Source: an uncultured Modestobacter sp. (GTDB taxonomy: Bacteria > Actinomycetota > Actinomycetes > Mycobacteriales > Geodermatophilaceae). From it: DNA of 64,000 nucleotides. The stretch is from positions 124,001-188,000 of the forward strand of contig NZ_CANKUD010000004.1 in assembly GCF_947486615.1 (NCBI RefSeq). The letters run 5' to 3'. Below are positions 1 to 11,532 of the stretch, piece by piece. The number at the start of each line of letters is the position of its first letter. The first letter of the stretch is position 1. A program made the position numbers and the translations under genes. Below the pieces are notes generated by a model that ran no database searches, was not told the origin of the DNA, and saw nothing but the letters and a program-made list of their open reading frames with translations.

Positions 1-21
1 TGGTGCGTGTCTCGGTGCTGG

Positions 22-1968
<1,947 letters not shown>

Positions 1969-1985
1969 GGGAGTGTCCTTCTCTC

Positions 1986-2705
1986 TCAGTCGATCAGGCC
2001 GAAGGCGACGGACAGCGGCACCAGCAGGAAGCCCACGGTCAGCACGGTGGCGATGACGTACGCCAGGCCGTTGACCGCGCGCTCGCGCTTCTTGTTGGTC
2101 TGCCCGAGGGTCTGGGTGGCGGCGAAGATGCCGTGCCGCAGGTGCAGCCCGAGCAGCAGCATCGAGACGACGTAGAACGCCGTGACGGGGATGTTCGAGA
2201 AGCTGGCGACCAGCCGCTCGTAGGGCGTGCTGTCGTGGCCCTCGGGGTTCACCGCACCGAGGGTGAGGTCGAGGATGTGCCAGATGATGAACAGGGCGAG
2301 GATCAGCCCGCCCCAGCGCACCGTGCGCGAGGCAAAGCTCTGCTGCACCCGCTTCTTGGTCGCGTAGGGCACCGGCCGGGCGCGCCGCGCCTGGCGCCAG
2401 AGCGAGATGGCCGCCCAGAAGTGCAGCACCACCGCGGCCAGCAGCACCAGCCGGATGATCCAGAGCGTCGTCTGGGCCGGGAGTGCCGGTTCGCCGATGG
2501 TGCGGATCCAGCCGGAGTAGGAGTTGAACTTCTCCGCGCCCTGGAACGCCTTCAGGTTCCCGATCATGTGGGCGATCAAGTAGAGGATCATGATGATCCC
2601 GCTGACCGCCATGACCGTCTTCTTGACGACCGAGTTGTTGAACCGCCCGGTCTTTGGGGCCTTGCGCTGGCCCGGTTGCGTCGTCACTGTCGCCACGGGG
2701 CTCAC
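1986..2705 (-). CDS. sdhC: Succinate dehydrogenase cytochrome b subunit (membrane anchor)
   Basis: [38 protein letters not shown]...[29 protein letters not shown]; multi-TM; directly upstream of sdhA; start chosen at GTG 2705. Confidence 0.9.
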   Translation of the reverse strand: MSPVATVTTQPGQRKAPKTGRFNNSVVKKTVMAVSGIIMILYLIAHMIGNLKAFQGAEKFNSYSGWIRTIGEPALPAQTTLWIIRLVLLAAVVLHFWAAISLWRQARRARPVPYATKKRVQQSFASRTVRWGGLILALFIIWHILDLTLGAVNPEGHDSTPYERLVASFSNIPVTAFYVVSMLLLGLHLRHGIFAATQTLGQTNKKRERAVNGLAYVIATVLTVGFLLVPLSVAFGLID

Positions 2706-2914
2706 GGTATGCCTCTTCACACATGACACCCAGGTGAACCCGCCGTGACTCAGCTCATGTAAGGCAGGCCTCACTCCGAGAACGGGTGCAGCAGTCGCAA
2801 CGAGGCAGGCGTCCGCGGTGTTCCCCCTGCGACGCGGACCAGGGGAGACAGCCCGCCCCGGCGTGGAGGAAGATCGCCGCTGACACCACCTGCCCTGCCC
2901 CGAGAGGACCCGAC

Positions 2915-3526
2915 GTGCCCGGACCCACCCGCGGTTTCCTCGGCCGCCGCCGTTCGGCCGGTGACCCCCGGCTGCCACCTGGCCAGTACGACGTCGGCGG
3001 TGACTGGCCGGTGCTGACCGCCGAGCCGACGCCGCGGATCACCCCGGCCGACTGGACGATCACCGTGGACGGTGAGGTGGCGACCCCGACCACCTGGACC
3101 TGGGACGAGGCGCACGCGCTGCCGGGTGCCGAGTACCGCGGCGACATCCACTGCGTGACGACGTGGTCGAAGTTCGACACCCACTTCGCCGGGATCAGCG
3201 TCGACTCGCTGCTCGACGTCGCGCAGCCCACCGCCGAGGGCCGGTTCGTGATGGCCACCTCGAAGACCGGCTACACGACCAACCTGCCGATCGAGGACGT
3301 CACCGGCGGCAAGGCCTGGCTGGTCTGGGAGTTCGACGGCAAGCCGCTGACACCCGAGCACGGCGGTCCGGTGCGGATGCTGGTGCCACACCTCTACTTC
3401 TGGAAGAGCGCCAAGTGGATCAGCCGGATCACCCTGCTCAAGCGCGACCAGCAGGGCTTCTGGGAGCAGAACGGCTACCACGACCGGGGCGACCCGTGGC
3501 GTCAGCAGCGGTACCAGGGCGACTGA
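2915..3526 (+). CDS. Molybdopterin-dependent oxidoreductase, sulfite-oxidase-like
   Basis: DWTITVDGEVATPTTWTWDEAHALPGAEYRGDIHCVTTWSKFDTHFAGISVDSLLDVA...LVWEFDGKPLTPEHGGPVRMLVPHLYFWKSAKWI; GTG start 2915. Confidence 0.88.
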   Translation: MPGPTRGFLGRRRSAGDPRLPPGQYDVGGDWPVLTAEPTPRITPADWTITVDGEVATPTTWTWDEAHALPGAEYRGDIHCVTTWSKFDTHFAGISVDSLLDVAQPTAEGRFVMATSKTGYTTNLPIEDVTGGKAWLVWEFDGKPLTPEHGGPVRMLVPHLYFWKSAKWISRITLLKRDQQGFWEQNGYHDRGDPWRQQRYQGD

Positions 3527-4308
3527 TGGTGGACCCGATCGCCGGGGCGGACTCGGGGGCCACGTCGGCGACGGCCGGCGGTCCGCCCGGTGGGGGAGCG
3601 GCCCCGACCGGCGCGTGGCGCACCGCCACCGTCGCGGGGCTGCGGCGGCCGATCGCCCGCTCGGTGGAGCTGCGCCTGGACGTGCACGACCGCATCGACC
3701 ACCTGCCCGGCCAGCACTACGTCGTCCGGCTGACCGCCGAGGACGGCTACACCGCCCAGCGGTCGTACTCGGTCGCGTCGGCGCCGGGTGACCCGCTGGT
3801 CGAGCTGTTCGTCGAGCGGCTGGACGACGGCGAGGTCTCCACCTACCTGGCCGACGTCGTCGAGCCCGGCGACGAGCTGGAGGTCCGCGGCCCGATCGGC
3901 GGCTGGTTCGTCTGGGACGGCGCCACCCCGGCGCTGCTGGTCGGCGGCGGCAGCGGAGTGGTGCCGTTGGTGGCGATGGTGCGGCACGCGCGGGCCATCG
4001 GGCGCCTCGACCTGCTGCGGGTCGCGGTCTCGGCCCGGACGCTGGATGCGTTGCCCTACGCCGAGGAGCTGGCCGAGGCCGGCGCCCTGGTCGTGCTGAC
4101 CCGGGAGGCGCACGGCATCCGGCCGGCGGCCCGGCTGACCTCGATGGACCTGCTCCCGCTGTGGGAGCCGGGGCAGACCGCGTTCGTGTGCGGGTCGGCG
4201 GGCTTCGCCGAGGCGGCCAGCCAGCTCCTGGTCGGTCTCGGGATGCCGCCGGCGTCGGTCCGGGTGGAGCGCTTCGGGCCGTCGGCGCTGGAGCAGCCGA
4301 AGCGCTGA
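3526..4308 (+). CDS. Ferredoxin reductase-like FAD/NAD(P)-binding oxidoreductase
   Basis: HYVVRLTAEDGYTAQRSYSVASAPGDPLVELFVERLDDGEVSTYL...LLVGGGSGVVPLVAMVRHA...FVCGSAGFAEAASQLL; TGATG overlap with upstream molybdoenzyme. Confidence 0.88.
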   Translation: MVDPIAGADSGATSATAGGPPGGGAAPTGAWRTATVAGLRRPIARSVELRLDVHDRIDHLPGQHYVVRLTAEDGYTAQRSYSVASAPGDPLVELFVERLDDGEVSTYLADVVEPGDELEVRGPIGGWFVWDGATPALLVGGGSGVVPLVAMVRHARAIGRLDLLRVAVSARTLDALPYAEELAEAGALVVLTREAHGIRPAARLTSMDLLPLWEPGQTAFVCGSAGFAEAASQLLVGLGMPPASVRVERFGPSALEQPKR

Positions 4309-4333
4309 GCCGGGCCCTCGGTGCGCGGCCGAC

Positions 4334-4352
4334 GAAGGCAAGGCTAACCTCT
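4334..4352. promoter_or_regulatory. Candidate IdeR/DtxR-type iron box
   Basis: GAAGGCAAGGCTAACCTCT matches 13/19 positions of TTAGGTTAGGCTAACCTAA; 33 bp upstream of a siderophore-binding lipoprotein gene. Confidence 0.6.
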
Positions 4353-4384
4353 TCTCGTCCGACGTTGATCTCGAGGAGCCTGCC

Positions 4385-5392
4385 GTGCCCCGCCGTCCTG
4401 CCCGCCGTGCCGCCGTCCTGGTCGCCGGCCTCACCGCCGTCCTCGGGCTCACCGCCTGTGGCGGATCCGACTCCGGCGACGCGCCCGCCGCCGAGGAGTC
4501 GTCCGGGTCGAGCGCGTTCCCGGTGTCCATCGAGAACAAGTTCGGCACCACCGAGATCCCCGAGGAGCCCGAGCGGGTGGTCACGGTCGGGTTCAACGAC
4601 CAGGACTTCGTGCTCGCCCTCGGCGTGACCCCGGTCGGTGTCCGGGAGAACCTCGGGGACTACGACGCGACCCAGCGGCCGTGGGCCGCCGAGCAGCTCG
4701 ACGGCGCGGAGCTGCCGACCGTCGGCGGCACCGAGATCGACGTCGAGGCCGTGGCCGCGCTCGACCCGGACCTGATCGTCGGCGTGTACTCGTACATGGA
4801 CCAGGCGGTCTACGACCAGCTGTCGGGCATCGCCCCGACCCTCGCGCAGACCGACGACCACGCCGACGGCGCGACGCCCTGGCAGGAGCAGACCCTGCTC
4901 ACAGGTGAGGCCCTGGGCCGCGAGGAGCAGGCGCAGGAGCTGGTCGACGAGGTCGAGGGCGCCTTCGACCAGGCGATCGAGGACAACCCGGGCTTCGCTG
5001 GGACGTCGATCGCGGTGGACCTGACCGGGGTCGGCTCGGGCCACTACCTGCTCGGTCAGGACGACCTGCGCACCCAGTTCTTCACCGACCTGGGCTTCAG
5101 CGTCCCCGAGGCCAGCACCGATGTCAGCCAGGAGCGCCTGGACCTGCTGGACGCCGAGGTCCTGGTGCTCAACGGCTACACCGCGGAGGACACCGCCGCC
5201 GAGCCGCTGCTGGCCGCGCTGCCCGTCGTCACCGAGGACCGGACCGTGCACCTGGGGTCCTACAGCGGTGAGGTGAGTGCCGCCCTGGGCTACGGCAGCC
5301 CGCTGTCGCTGCCCTGGCTGCTCGACCGGGTCGAGCCGGCGCTGGCCGCGGCCGCCGACGGCGACCCGGCCACCGAGGTGCCCGAGGTCTGA
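4385..5392 (+). CDS. Iron-siderophore ABC transporter substrate-binding lipoprotein
   Basis: Lipobox LGLTACGGS; FGTTEIPEEPERVVTVGFNDQDFVLALGVTPVGV; periplasmic binding protein FecB/FepB type. Confidence 0.9.
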   Translation: MPRRPARRAAVLVAGLTAVLGLTACGGSDSGDAPAAEESSGSSAFPVSIENKFGTTEIPEEPERVVTVGFNDQDFVLALGVTPVGVRENLGDYDATQRPWAAEQLDGAELPTVGGTEIDVEAVAALDPDLIVGVYSYMDQAVYDQLSGIAPTLAQTDDHADGATPWQEQTLLTGEALGREEQAQELVDEVEGAFDQAIEDNPGFAGTSIAVDLTGVGSGHYLLGQDDLRTQFFTDLGFSVPEASTDVSQERLDLLDAEVLVLNGYTAEDTAAEPLLAALPVVTEDRTVHLGSYSGEVSAALGYGSPLSLPWLLDRVEPALAAAADGDPATEVPEV

Positions 5393-5406
5393 CCCGAGGA
5401 CCGAGA

Positions 5407-5448
5407 CACGACGGGCCCGGTGCGCAGCTGCGCACCGGGCCCGTCGTG
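5407..5448. terminator. 42-bp perfect palindrome, probable bidirectional terminator
   Basis: CACGACGGGCCCGGTGCGCAG followed directly by its exact reverse complement; between convergent genes. Confidence 0.75.
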
Positions 5449-5503
5449 GCCCCTCGCGGGGGCCCGCCGCGAGCGTGCCAGCGGGGGGCGAGGGGGTCCT
5501 TCC

Positions 5504-7615
5504 TCAGGCGGCCGGGGGCACCGAGCTGGCCGTCACCAGCTCCGCGCGGTCCCACACCCGGTGCTGGGCCATCGTGGTGATCAGGTCGGCGGCGAGCGCG
5601 GCGCCGTCGTCGGCGCTGAGCACACCCGGGCCCGAGGCGTCGATGCCGGCGGCGGTGAGCACCTCGGTGCCGTCGCCCCAGGTGCCGAACGCCTTCAGCT
5701 GGCGGAAGGCCTCGTGCAGCAGCACGACCGCCTTGATGTCCTTCTCCTTCGGCGCGCCGTCGGCGACGACCACCGCGTCGAACTCGATCGACCGGGCGGT
5801 CACGTAGGTGCGCTCGACCACCTGCGCGGTCTTCCCCGAGCCGAGCTCCCCGCCGAACGGTGCCAGCACCTTCACCTGGGCGCCGGCCGCCTCGATCGCC
5901 TCGCGGAAGGCGGCGATGCCCGCCAGGTCGGCGTCGGGTCCGGCGATGACGGCCACCTGCCGACCGTCGATCGGGTAGGCCTCCCCGGTGACCTGCGCGA
6001 GCGCGGGCGAGGGATCGAGGTGGTCGACGAGATCCGGCTTCGGGGCGGGCAGGCCGAGCCCCGCGGCGACCTTTTCGCACAGCTCGGTGTCGATCTTGGC
6101 CAGCACGTCGAGCGCCCGGAGCTTGATCTCCTTCTCGTAGACCTTGCCGAGCTCGAAGGTGTACGCCTCGGTGGTGTGCACCTTCTCCGGCTCGGACAGG
6201 CTGGCGTAGAACATCGCCGGCTGGGAGAAGTGGTCCTCGAACGAGGACTGGCTCTCCCGGACGACGTCGCCCTCGACGTGCCGCGGCACGGTGACGTAAC
6301 CGCCGTGCTCCCAGTCCGCCGGCACCGGCTCGCCGCCGTCCACCCAGTTGGGCAGGTAGGGGGCGTCGCCCTCGGGGATGCCCTGCTGCATGAACCCGTC
6401 GCGGTGGTTGTCGTTCACCGGGGCGTGCGGGCGGTTGATCGGGATCTGCCGCCAGTTCGGCCCGCCGAGCCGGGTGAGCTGGGTGTCCAGGTAGGAGAAG
6501 TTGCGGCCCTGCAGCAGCGGGTCGTTGGTGAACTCGATGCCCGGGACGACGTGGCCGGTGTTGAACGCGACCTGCTCGGTCTCGGCGAAGTAGTTCGTCG
6601 GGTTGGCGTTGAGCACCAGCTTGCCGATCGGCTGGACCGGGACCATCTCCTCGGGGACGATCTTGGTCGGGTCGAGCAGGTCGATGCCCTCGTACATCTG
6701 CTCGTCGTTGTCCGGGAACACCTGGACGCCGAGCTCCCACTCGGGGAAGGCGCCGGCCTCGATGGCGTCGGCGAGGTCGCGGCGGTGGAAATCCGGGTCG
6801 GCGCCGGCCGCGATCTGCGCCTCCTCCCAGGTGAGGGAGTGCACGCCCAGCTTCGGCGTCCACTTGAACTGCACCAGCACGGTCTCCCGCGCCTCGTTGA
6901 CCAGCCGGAAGGTGTGGACGCCGAAACCTTCCATCATCCGGTAGGAGCGCGGGATGCCCCGGTCGCTCATGTTCCAGATCGTGTGGTGGGTGGCCTCGGT
7001 GTGCAGCGTGACGAAGTCCCAGAACGAGTCGTGCGCCGACTGGGCCTGCGGGATCTCCCGGCTGGGGCTGGGCTTGCCCGCGTGGATGATGTCGGGGAAC
7101 TTGATCGCGTCCTGGATGAAGAAGACCGGCATGTTGTTGCCGACCAGGTCCCAGTTCCCTTCCTTCGAGTAGAACTTCACCGCGAAACCGCGGGTGTCCC
7201 GGGCGGTGTCGGCCGAGCCGCGCGACCCGAGCACCGTGGAGAACCGGACGAAGACCGGCGTCTGCAGGTCCTTCTCGGCGAGGACGGCGGCGCGGGTGAT
7301 GTTCCCGGCCGTCCCGTAGGCGGTGAAGACGCCGTGCGCGGCCGCGCCGCGGGCGTGCACCACGCGCTCGGGGATCCGCTCGTGGTCGAACGCGTTGATC
7401 TTCTCGCGGAGGTGGAAGTCCTCCAGCAGGGTCGGGCCGCGGCGGCCGGCCTTGAGCGAGTGGTCGGTGTCCGGGATGCGGACGCCCATCGGCGACGTCA
7501 CGAACCCACCGGCCTGGGCGCGCGGGTCACGACCGTCCTCCGGGCCCTCGTAGCCGACGCCGGTGGCGCTGACGGTCTTCGGGGCGGACTGGTCGGGCTT
7601 GCGCTTCGGAGGCAC
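5504..7615 (-). CDS. katE: Catalase, large-subunit (HPII/KatE) type with C-terminal DJ-1/class I GATase-like domain
   Basis: [38 protein letters not shown]...[50 protein letters not shown]-terminal [41 protein letters not shown] start 7615. Confidence 0.95.
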   Translation of the reverse strand: MPPKRKPDQSAPKTVSATGVGYEGPEDGRDPRAQAGGFVTSPMGVRIPDTDHSLKAGRRGPTLLEDFHLREKINAFDHERIPERVVHARGAAAHGVFTAYGTAGNITRAAVLAEKDLQTPVFVRFSTVLGSRGSADTARDTRGFAVKFYSKEGNWDLVGNNMPVFFIQDAIKFPDIIHAGKPSPSREIPQAQSAHDSFWDFVTLHTEATHHTIWNMSDRGIPRSYRMMEGFGVHTFRLVNEARETVLVQFKWTPKLGVHSLTWEEAQIAAGADPDFHRRDLADAIEAGAFPEWELGVQVFPDNDEQMYEGIDLLDPTKIVPEEMVPVQPIGKLVLNANPTNYFAETEQVAFNTGHVVPGIEFTNDPLLQGRNFSYLDTQLTRLGGPNWRQIPINRPHAPVNDNHRDGFMQQGIPEGDAPYLPNWVDGGEPVPADWEHGGYVTVPRHVEGDVVRESQSSFEDHFSQPAMFYASLSEPEKVHTTEAYTFELGKVYEKEIKLRALDVLAKIDTELCEKVAAGLGLPAPKPDLVDHLDPSPALAQVTGEAYPIDGRQVAVIAGPDADLAGIAAFREAIEAAGAQVKVLAPFGGELGSGKTAQVVERTYVTARSIEFDAVVVADGAPKEKDIKAVVLLHEAFRQLKAFGTWGDGTEVLTAAGIDASGPGVLSADDGAALAADLITTMAQHRVWDRAELVTASSVPPAA

Positions 7616-7859
7616 GTGGTTCTCCCTGCTTCTCGGGATGGGGTCGGTGCCACCTACCCGGCCCGGCGGACGCAGGAAACGATCACTCCCGCTGGCCGGG
7701 ATCCCGGTGCTCCCGCCCGGCGGACTCGCTGCCCACCCGTGCCGGGTCGGCGCCGAGGGCCGGTGGGTGCGCCGACGGGGTGTGGGTCGGGCGCGACCGG
7801 GTAGGGGGCGCCGGACCGCGGCGGTAGTCCCCGTGCCGCCGAGGTGAGGAGGATCGTTC

Positions 7860-8681
7860 GTGACCGTCGACGAGGAGAGCGCCCGCGAGGAGCTCGGCGA
7901 GACGGCGGGGTCCACCGAGGACGAGCTGCAGGTGGCCTTCGACACCATCGTCAGCGAGGGTGCCCAGCGGTTGCACCGCAGCTGGCGGGAGGTGCTCACC
8001 ACCGGGTTCGCCGGTGGCCTGGAGGTCGGCACCGGCGTGCTGCTGCTGCTCGCCGTCTACGCCGAGACCGGCAGCCACCTGCTGGCCGGGATCGCCTTCT
8101 CGGTGGGCTTCATCGCGCTGCTGCTGGCCCGCAGCGAGCTGTTCACCGAGGGCTTCCTCGTCCCGGTGACCGCGGTCGTCTCCGGTCGGGCCAGCGCCGC
8201 GCAGCTGGGGAAGCTCTGGAGCGGCACCCTGCTGATGAACCTGCTCGGCGGGTGGCTGTTCATGTGGCTCGTCGTCCGGGCCTTCCCCGACCTGCGGGCC
8301 ACAGCGATCGAGAGCGCCGTGCACTTCGTGGATGCCCCGCTGGACCTGCAGTCGGCGTCGCTGGCCGTGCTGGCCGGTATCGCCATCACGCTGATGACCC
8401 GGATGCAGCACGGCACGGAGTCCGACCCGGTGAAGGTGGTGGCGGCGGTGGCGGGCGGCTTCGTGCTGGCCGGCCTGCAGCTGTTCCACTCGATCCTGGA
8501 CTCGCTGATCATCTTCGGCGCGCTGCACGCCGGTGCACCGTTCGGCTACGGCGACTGGCTGGCCTGGTTCTGGTACACCACCCTGCTGAACATGGCCGGC
8601 GGACTGCTGGTGGTCACCCTGCTGCGGCTGGTGCGCAGCAAGGAGATGATCAAGAACGAGCGGGCCCAGGCGGGGCGCTGA
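7860..8681 (+). CDS. Formate/nitrite transporter (FNT) family protein
   Basis: GLEVGTGVLLLLAVYAETGSHLLAGIAFSVGFIALLLARSELFTEGFLVPVTAV; six-TM pattern. Confidence 0.85.
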   Translation: MTVDEESAREELGETAGSTEDELQVAFDTIVSEGAQRLHRSWREVLTTGFAGGLEVGTGVLLLLAVYAETGSHLLAGIAFSVGFIALLLARSELFTEGFLVPVTAVVSGRASAAQLGKLWSGTLLMNLLGGWLFMWLVVRAFPDLRATAIESAVHFVDAPLDLQSASLAVLAGIAITLMTRMQHGTESDPVKVVAAVAGGFVLAGLQLFHSILDSLIIFGALHAGAPFGYGDWLAWFWYTTLLNMAGGLLVVTLLRLVRSKEMIKNERAQAGR

Positions 8682-8684
8682 GCC

Positions 8685-9233
8685 TCACCCGCCGCGCGCT
8701 GCCTGGCGCATCGCCGTGACGTAGCGGTCCAGTGCCAGGGTCTGCACCCGGCTGCTCACCGGCCCGCCGAGCCGGGCCAGCGGCGTGGCCAGCCGGGAGA
8801 AGGCCCGCAGCGTGTAGACGACGTCGCCGTCGGGGCGCCGGGTGACGACGAAGGACTCCTCGCCGCTCTCCGGGTGGCCGGGCAGGGTGCCGTAGCCGAA
8901 CCCGCGGCGGTCGGGCTCGTCGACGACCCAGACCACCCGGCAGGGGATGTCCAGGCCCAGGCGGCGCAGGCCGGCGGTCATCAGGACGACGGTGCCCGGC
9001 GTGCTGGCCGGGCCGTCGGCCTGGATCCGCAGCCCGGCACCGCGCTGCGCACTCCAGCGGAACACCGCTGCCGACGCGCGGTCGAACGCGGCCGCACCCG
9101 AGCCGATGACGTGCTCGCGCTCGACGTGGTGGTAGCCGGCGGGCAGGTCGCCCTCCCGGGTCGCGCCCACCTCGCGGTAGGTGAACGGGGCGTCGGCCAG
9201 CTGGGCGAGCGTCATGGCGCGGAGGAGTCCCAC
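8685..9233 (-). CDS. DUF1990 family protein
   Basis: FTYREVGATREGDLPAGYHHVEREHVIGSGAAAFDRASAAVFRW...RRGFGYGTLPGHPESGEESFVV. Confidence 0.85.
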   Translation of the reverse strand: MGLLRAMTLAQLADAPFTYREVGATREGDLPAGYHHVEREHVIGSGAAAFDRASAAVFRWSAQRGAGLRIQADGPASTPGTVVLMTAGLRRLGLDIPCRVVWVVDEPDRRGFGYGTLPGHPESGEESFVVTRRPDGDVVYTLRAFSRLATPLARLGGPVSSRVQTLALDRYVTAMRQAARGG

Positions 9234-9286
9234 GGCGTCCAGTCTCCCCGGGCGGCCCGGGCGCGGCCGGTAGGGTCCAGCGCACT

Positions 9287-10144
9287 GTGCTCGCCGCCGT
9301 CTCCGCCACCCGCTACGTCACCCCGCTGCGCGAGGGTGGCTCGCTGCCGGGGCTGATGGAGGCCGACGACCTCGGCACCTACGTGGTCAAGTGGCGGGCC
9401 GCGGGGCAGGGCGTGAAGGTGCTCGCCGCCGAGGTGGTCTGCGGTGAGCTGGCCCGCCGGCTGGCGCTGCCGGTGCCCGCGCTGGTGACGGTGGACGTCG
9501 TCCCGGAGCTGGCGGTGGGGGAGCCGGACTTCGAGGTGCAGGAGCTGCTGCGCAACTCCGCCGGGGTCAACCTCGGCATGGACTACCTGCCCGGCGCGCT
9601 GGACTTCGAGGCCGGCGCGGCCCAGGTGGAGCCGGAGCTGGCCGGGCGGGTGGTGTGGTTCGACGCGCTGATCGGCAACGTCGACCGCTCGTGGCGCAAC
9701 CCGAACATGCTGTTCTGGCACGGTCGGCTGCACCTGATCGACCACGGCGCCGCGCTCACCTTCCACCACAACTGGCCCGGCGCCGCCGCCTCGGTGACCC
9801 GGGCCTACGACGCCGCCCAGCACGCGCTGGTCGAGTGCGCCCCCGACGTGCGCGCCGCCGACGCCGCGCTGGCCCCGCGGGTCACCCGCCCCCTGCTCAC
9901 CGAGGTGCTCGCCCAGGTGCCCGACGCCTGGCTGGAGGGCCCCGACCCGGACGAGCCCGCCGACGAGGTGCGGGCCCGCTACGTCGAGCAGCTGCTGGCC
10001 CGGCTGGCCGCCCGCGACGCCTGGCTCCCCGGAGTGCTCGCCGCCGCCGCGGCCGGCGGCGCCGGCCGGGGGAGCGCCCCCCGCGGGCAGAACCGGCCCT
10101 CGTGGCTCGGCCCACCCCCGCCCGAGGGGGTGACCCAGCGATGA
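9287..10144 (+). CDS. HipA-like kinase family protein
   Basis: YVTPLREGGSLPGLMEADDLGTYVVKWRAAGQGVKVLAAEVVCGELARRLALPVP...LIGNVDRSWRNPNMLFWHGRLHLIDHGAALTFHHNW (catalytic HxxD/NxD-type region). Confidence 0.82.
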   Translation: MLAAVSATRYVTPLREGGSLPGLMEADDLGTYVVKWRAAGQGVKVLAAEVVCGELARRLALPVPALVTVDVVPELAVGEPDFEVQELLRNSAGVNLGMDYLPGALDFEAGAAQVEPELAGRVVWFDALIGNVDRSWRNPNMLFWHGRLHLIDHGAALTFHHNWPGAAASVTRAYDAAQHALVECAPDVRAADAALAPRVTRPLLTEVLAQVPDAWLEGPDPDEPADEVRARYVEQLLARLAARDAWLPGVLAAAAAGGAGRGSAPRGQNRPSWLGPPPPEGVTQR

Positions 10145-10536
10145 CCGCGTGCGAGACGTTCGAGTACGCGGTGCTCAGGGTCGTGCCCCGGGTGGAGCGG
10201 GGGGAGTCGCTGAACGCCGGGGTGCTCGTCTACTGCCGGCAGCGTGACTACCTCGGCTCCCGGGTGCACCTGGACGCCGACCGGCTGCGTGCCCTCGACC
10301 CGACGGCGGACCCGGCGGCGATCACCGCCGCGCTGCAGGCCGCCGCGGACGTCTGCTCGGCGGCGGTCGCCTCCGGGGCGGCCGGCCGGGAGGCGCTGGG
10401 CTCGCGGTTCCGCTGGCTGACCGCACCCCGCAGCACCGTCGTCCAGCCCGGCCCGGTGCACACCGGCCTGACCGCCGACCCGGACGCCGAGGCCGACCGG
10501 CTGCTGCGTCTGCTGGTCCTCCCCGTCGAGGGCTGA
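10141..10536 (+). CDS. DUF3037 domain protein
   Basis: ETFEYAVLRVVPRVERGESLNAGVLVYCRQRDYLGSRVHLD; ATGA overlap with the HipA-like kinase gene. Confidence 0.85.
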   Translation: MTACETFEYAVLRVVPRVERGESLNAGVLVYCRQRDYLGSRVHLDADRLRALDPTADPAAITAALQAAADVCSAAVASGAAGREALGSRFRWLTAPRSTVVQPGPVHTGLTADPDAEADRLLRLLVLPVEG

Positions 10537-10722
10537 ACGGGGTCGGGAACGGCCAGGGCGGCAGCTGACCCCGGCCGACGAGGCCCTGTGCCGCCCGTCG
10601 CTGTGGGCTGGCCTCGGTGCAGGGCGCCGGGCGGGCACGCACACGTCCACCCGACGGGCGTACGCCCGGTCGAGCAGACCGACGGGGCGGTTCCTGTCCG
10701 ACCTGTCCGGTAGACCATCCGC

Positions 10723-11106
10723 ATGGAGATCTCCGCGGTGGGCGTCGCCGCCACCGACCTGCGCCGGGCCGTCGCCTTCTACGAGCTGCTCGGGTTCCGC
10801 TTCCCACCGTTCGGCGACGACGAGGAGCACGTCGAGGCCGAGGCGGGCCCCGGGGCCCAGCTGATGATCGACGGCGCCGCGATGATGACCGGTCTGCTGG
10901 GTGAGCCGCCCCGTCCGGGCAACCTGGCCGTCTTCGCCACCCGGCTCACGACCCCGGCCGAGGTCGATGCGGTCGCCGGTCGGGTCAGGGCGGCCGGGCA
11001 CGCCGTCGTCACGGAGCCGTGGGACGCCCCGTGGGGACAGCGCTACGCCACGGTCGCCGATCCCGACGGCCACCGGATCGACCTGTATGCGCCGCTGGGT
11101 TCCTGA
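10723..11106 (+). CDS. VOC/glyoxalase family protein
   Basis: MEISAVGVAATDLRRAVAFYELLGFRFP...PWGQRYATVADPDGHRIDLYAPL. Confidence 0.9.
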   Translation: MEISAVGVAATDLRRAVAFYELLGFRFPPFGDDEEHVEAEAGPGAQLMIDGAAMMTGLLGEPPRPGNLAVFATRLTTPAEVDAVAGRVRAAGHAVVTEPWDAPWGQRYATVADPDGHRIDLYAPLGS

Positions 11107-11111
11107 CCGGG

Positions 11112-11405
11112 TCAGCCGGGGAACAGCGCGTCGACCCGGCGGGCGAGCTCGAGGTCCAGTTCGGTGAGGCCGCCCGCGGAGTGGGTGACCACCGCGACGC
11201 GCACCCTCGTCCAGCGCAGGTCGAGGTCGGGGTGGTGGTCCAGCAGCTCGGCGACGTCGGCGATCATGCTGATCGCCTCGACCGCGGCCCGGAAGCTGGG
11301 CAGCTCGAGCGTCCGTCCGATGCCGTCCGTGCCGCCCGACCACAGCGGCAGGCCGCCCAGTGCGGCGGCGACGTCGTCGGGGGACAAGCGCGGAGGACGC
11401 GGCAT
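11112..11405 (-). CDS. 4a-hydroxytetrahydrobiopterin dehydratase (PCD/DCoH)
   Basis: FRAAVEAISMIADVAELLDHHPDLDLRWTRVRVAVVTHSAGGLTELDLELARRVD. Confidence 0.88.
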   Translation of the reverse strand: MPRPPRLSPDDVAAALGGLPLWSGGTDGIGRTLELPSFRAAVEAISMIADVAELLDHHPDLDLRWTRVRVAVVTHSAGGLTELDLELARRVDALFPG

Positions 11406-11532
11406 GCGCCGATCATGCCCGCCGGAACGGCCCCGTCCCAGCGGCCCACGACGTGCGGATCGCGTGGCCCTGATGCAGGGGCCCGTTCTGAGCTCGCGAA
11501 GGACGGGGGGCAGCAGGGTCCTTCCACCTTCT

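Noticed and set aside
2755-2785. Second IdeR-type iron box (TAAGGCAGGCCTCAC) between sdhC and the molybdoenzyme
   Set aside because: Half-site spacing is off by one relative to the 19-bp consensus and the neighbouring genes are not typical iron-regulon members.
2771-5251. 826-aa minus-strand ORF
   Set aside because: Antisense to the molybdoenzyme, reductase and siderophore-binding protein genes; no recognisable domains.
5420-7804. 794-aa plus-strand ORF
   Set aside because: Antisense shadow of katE.
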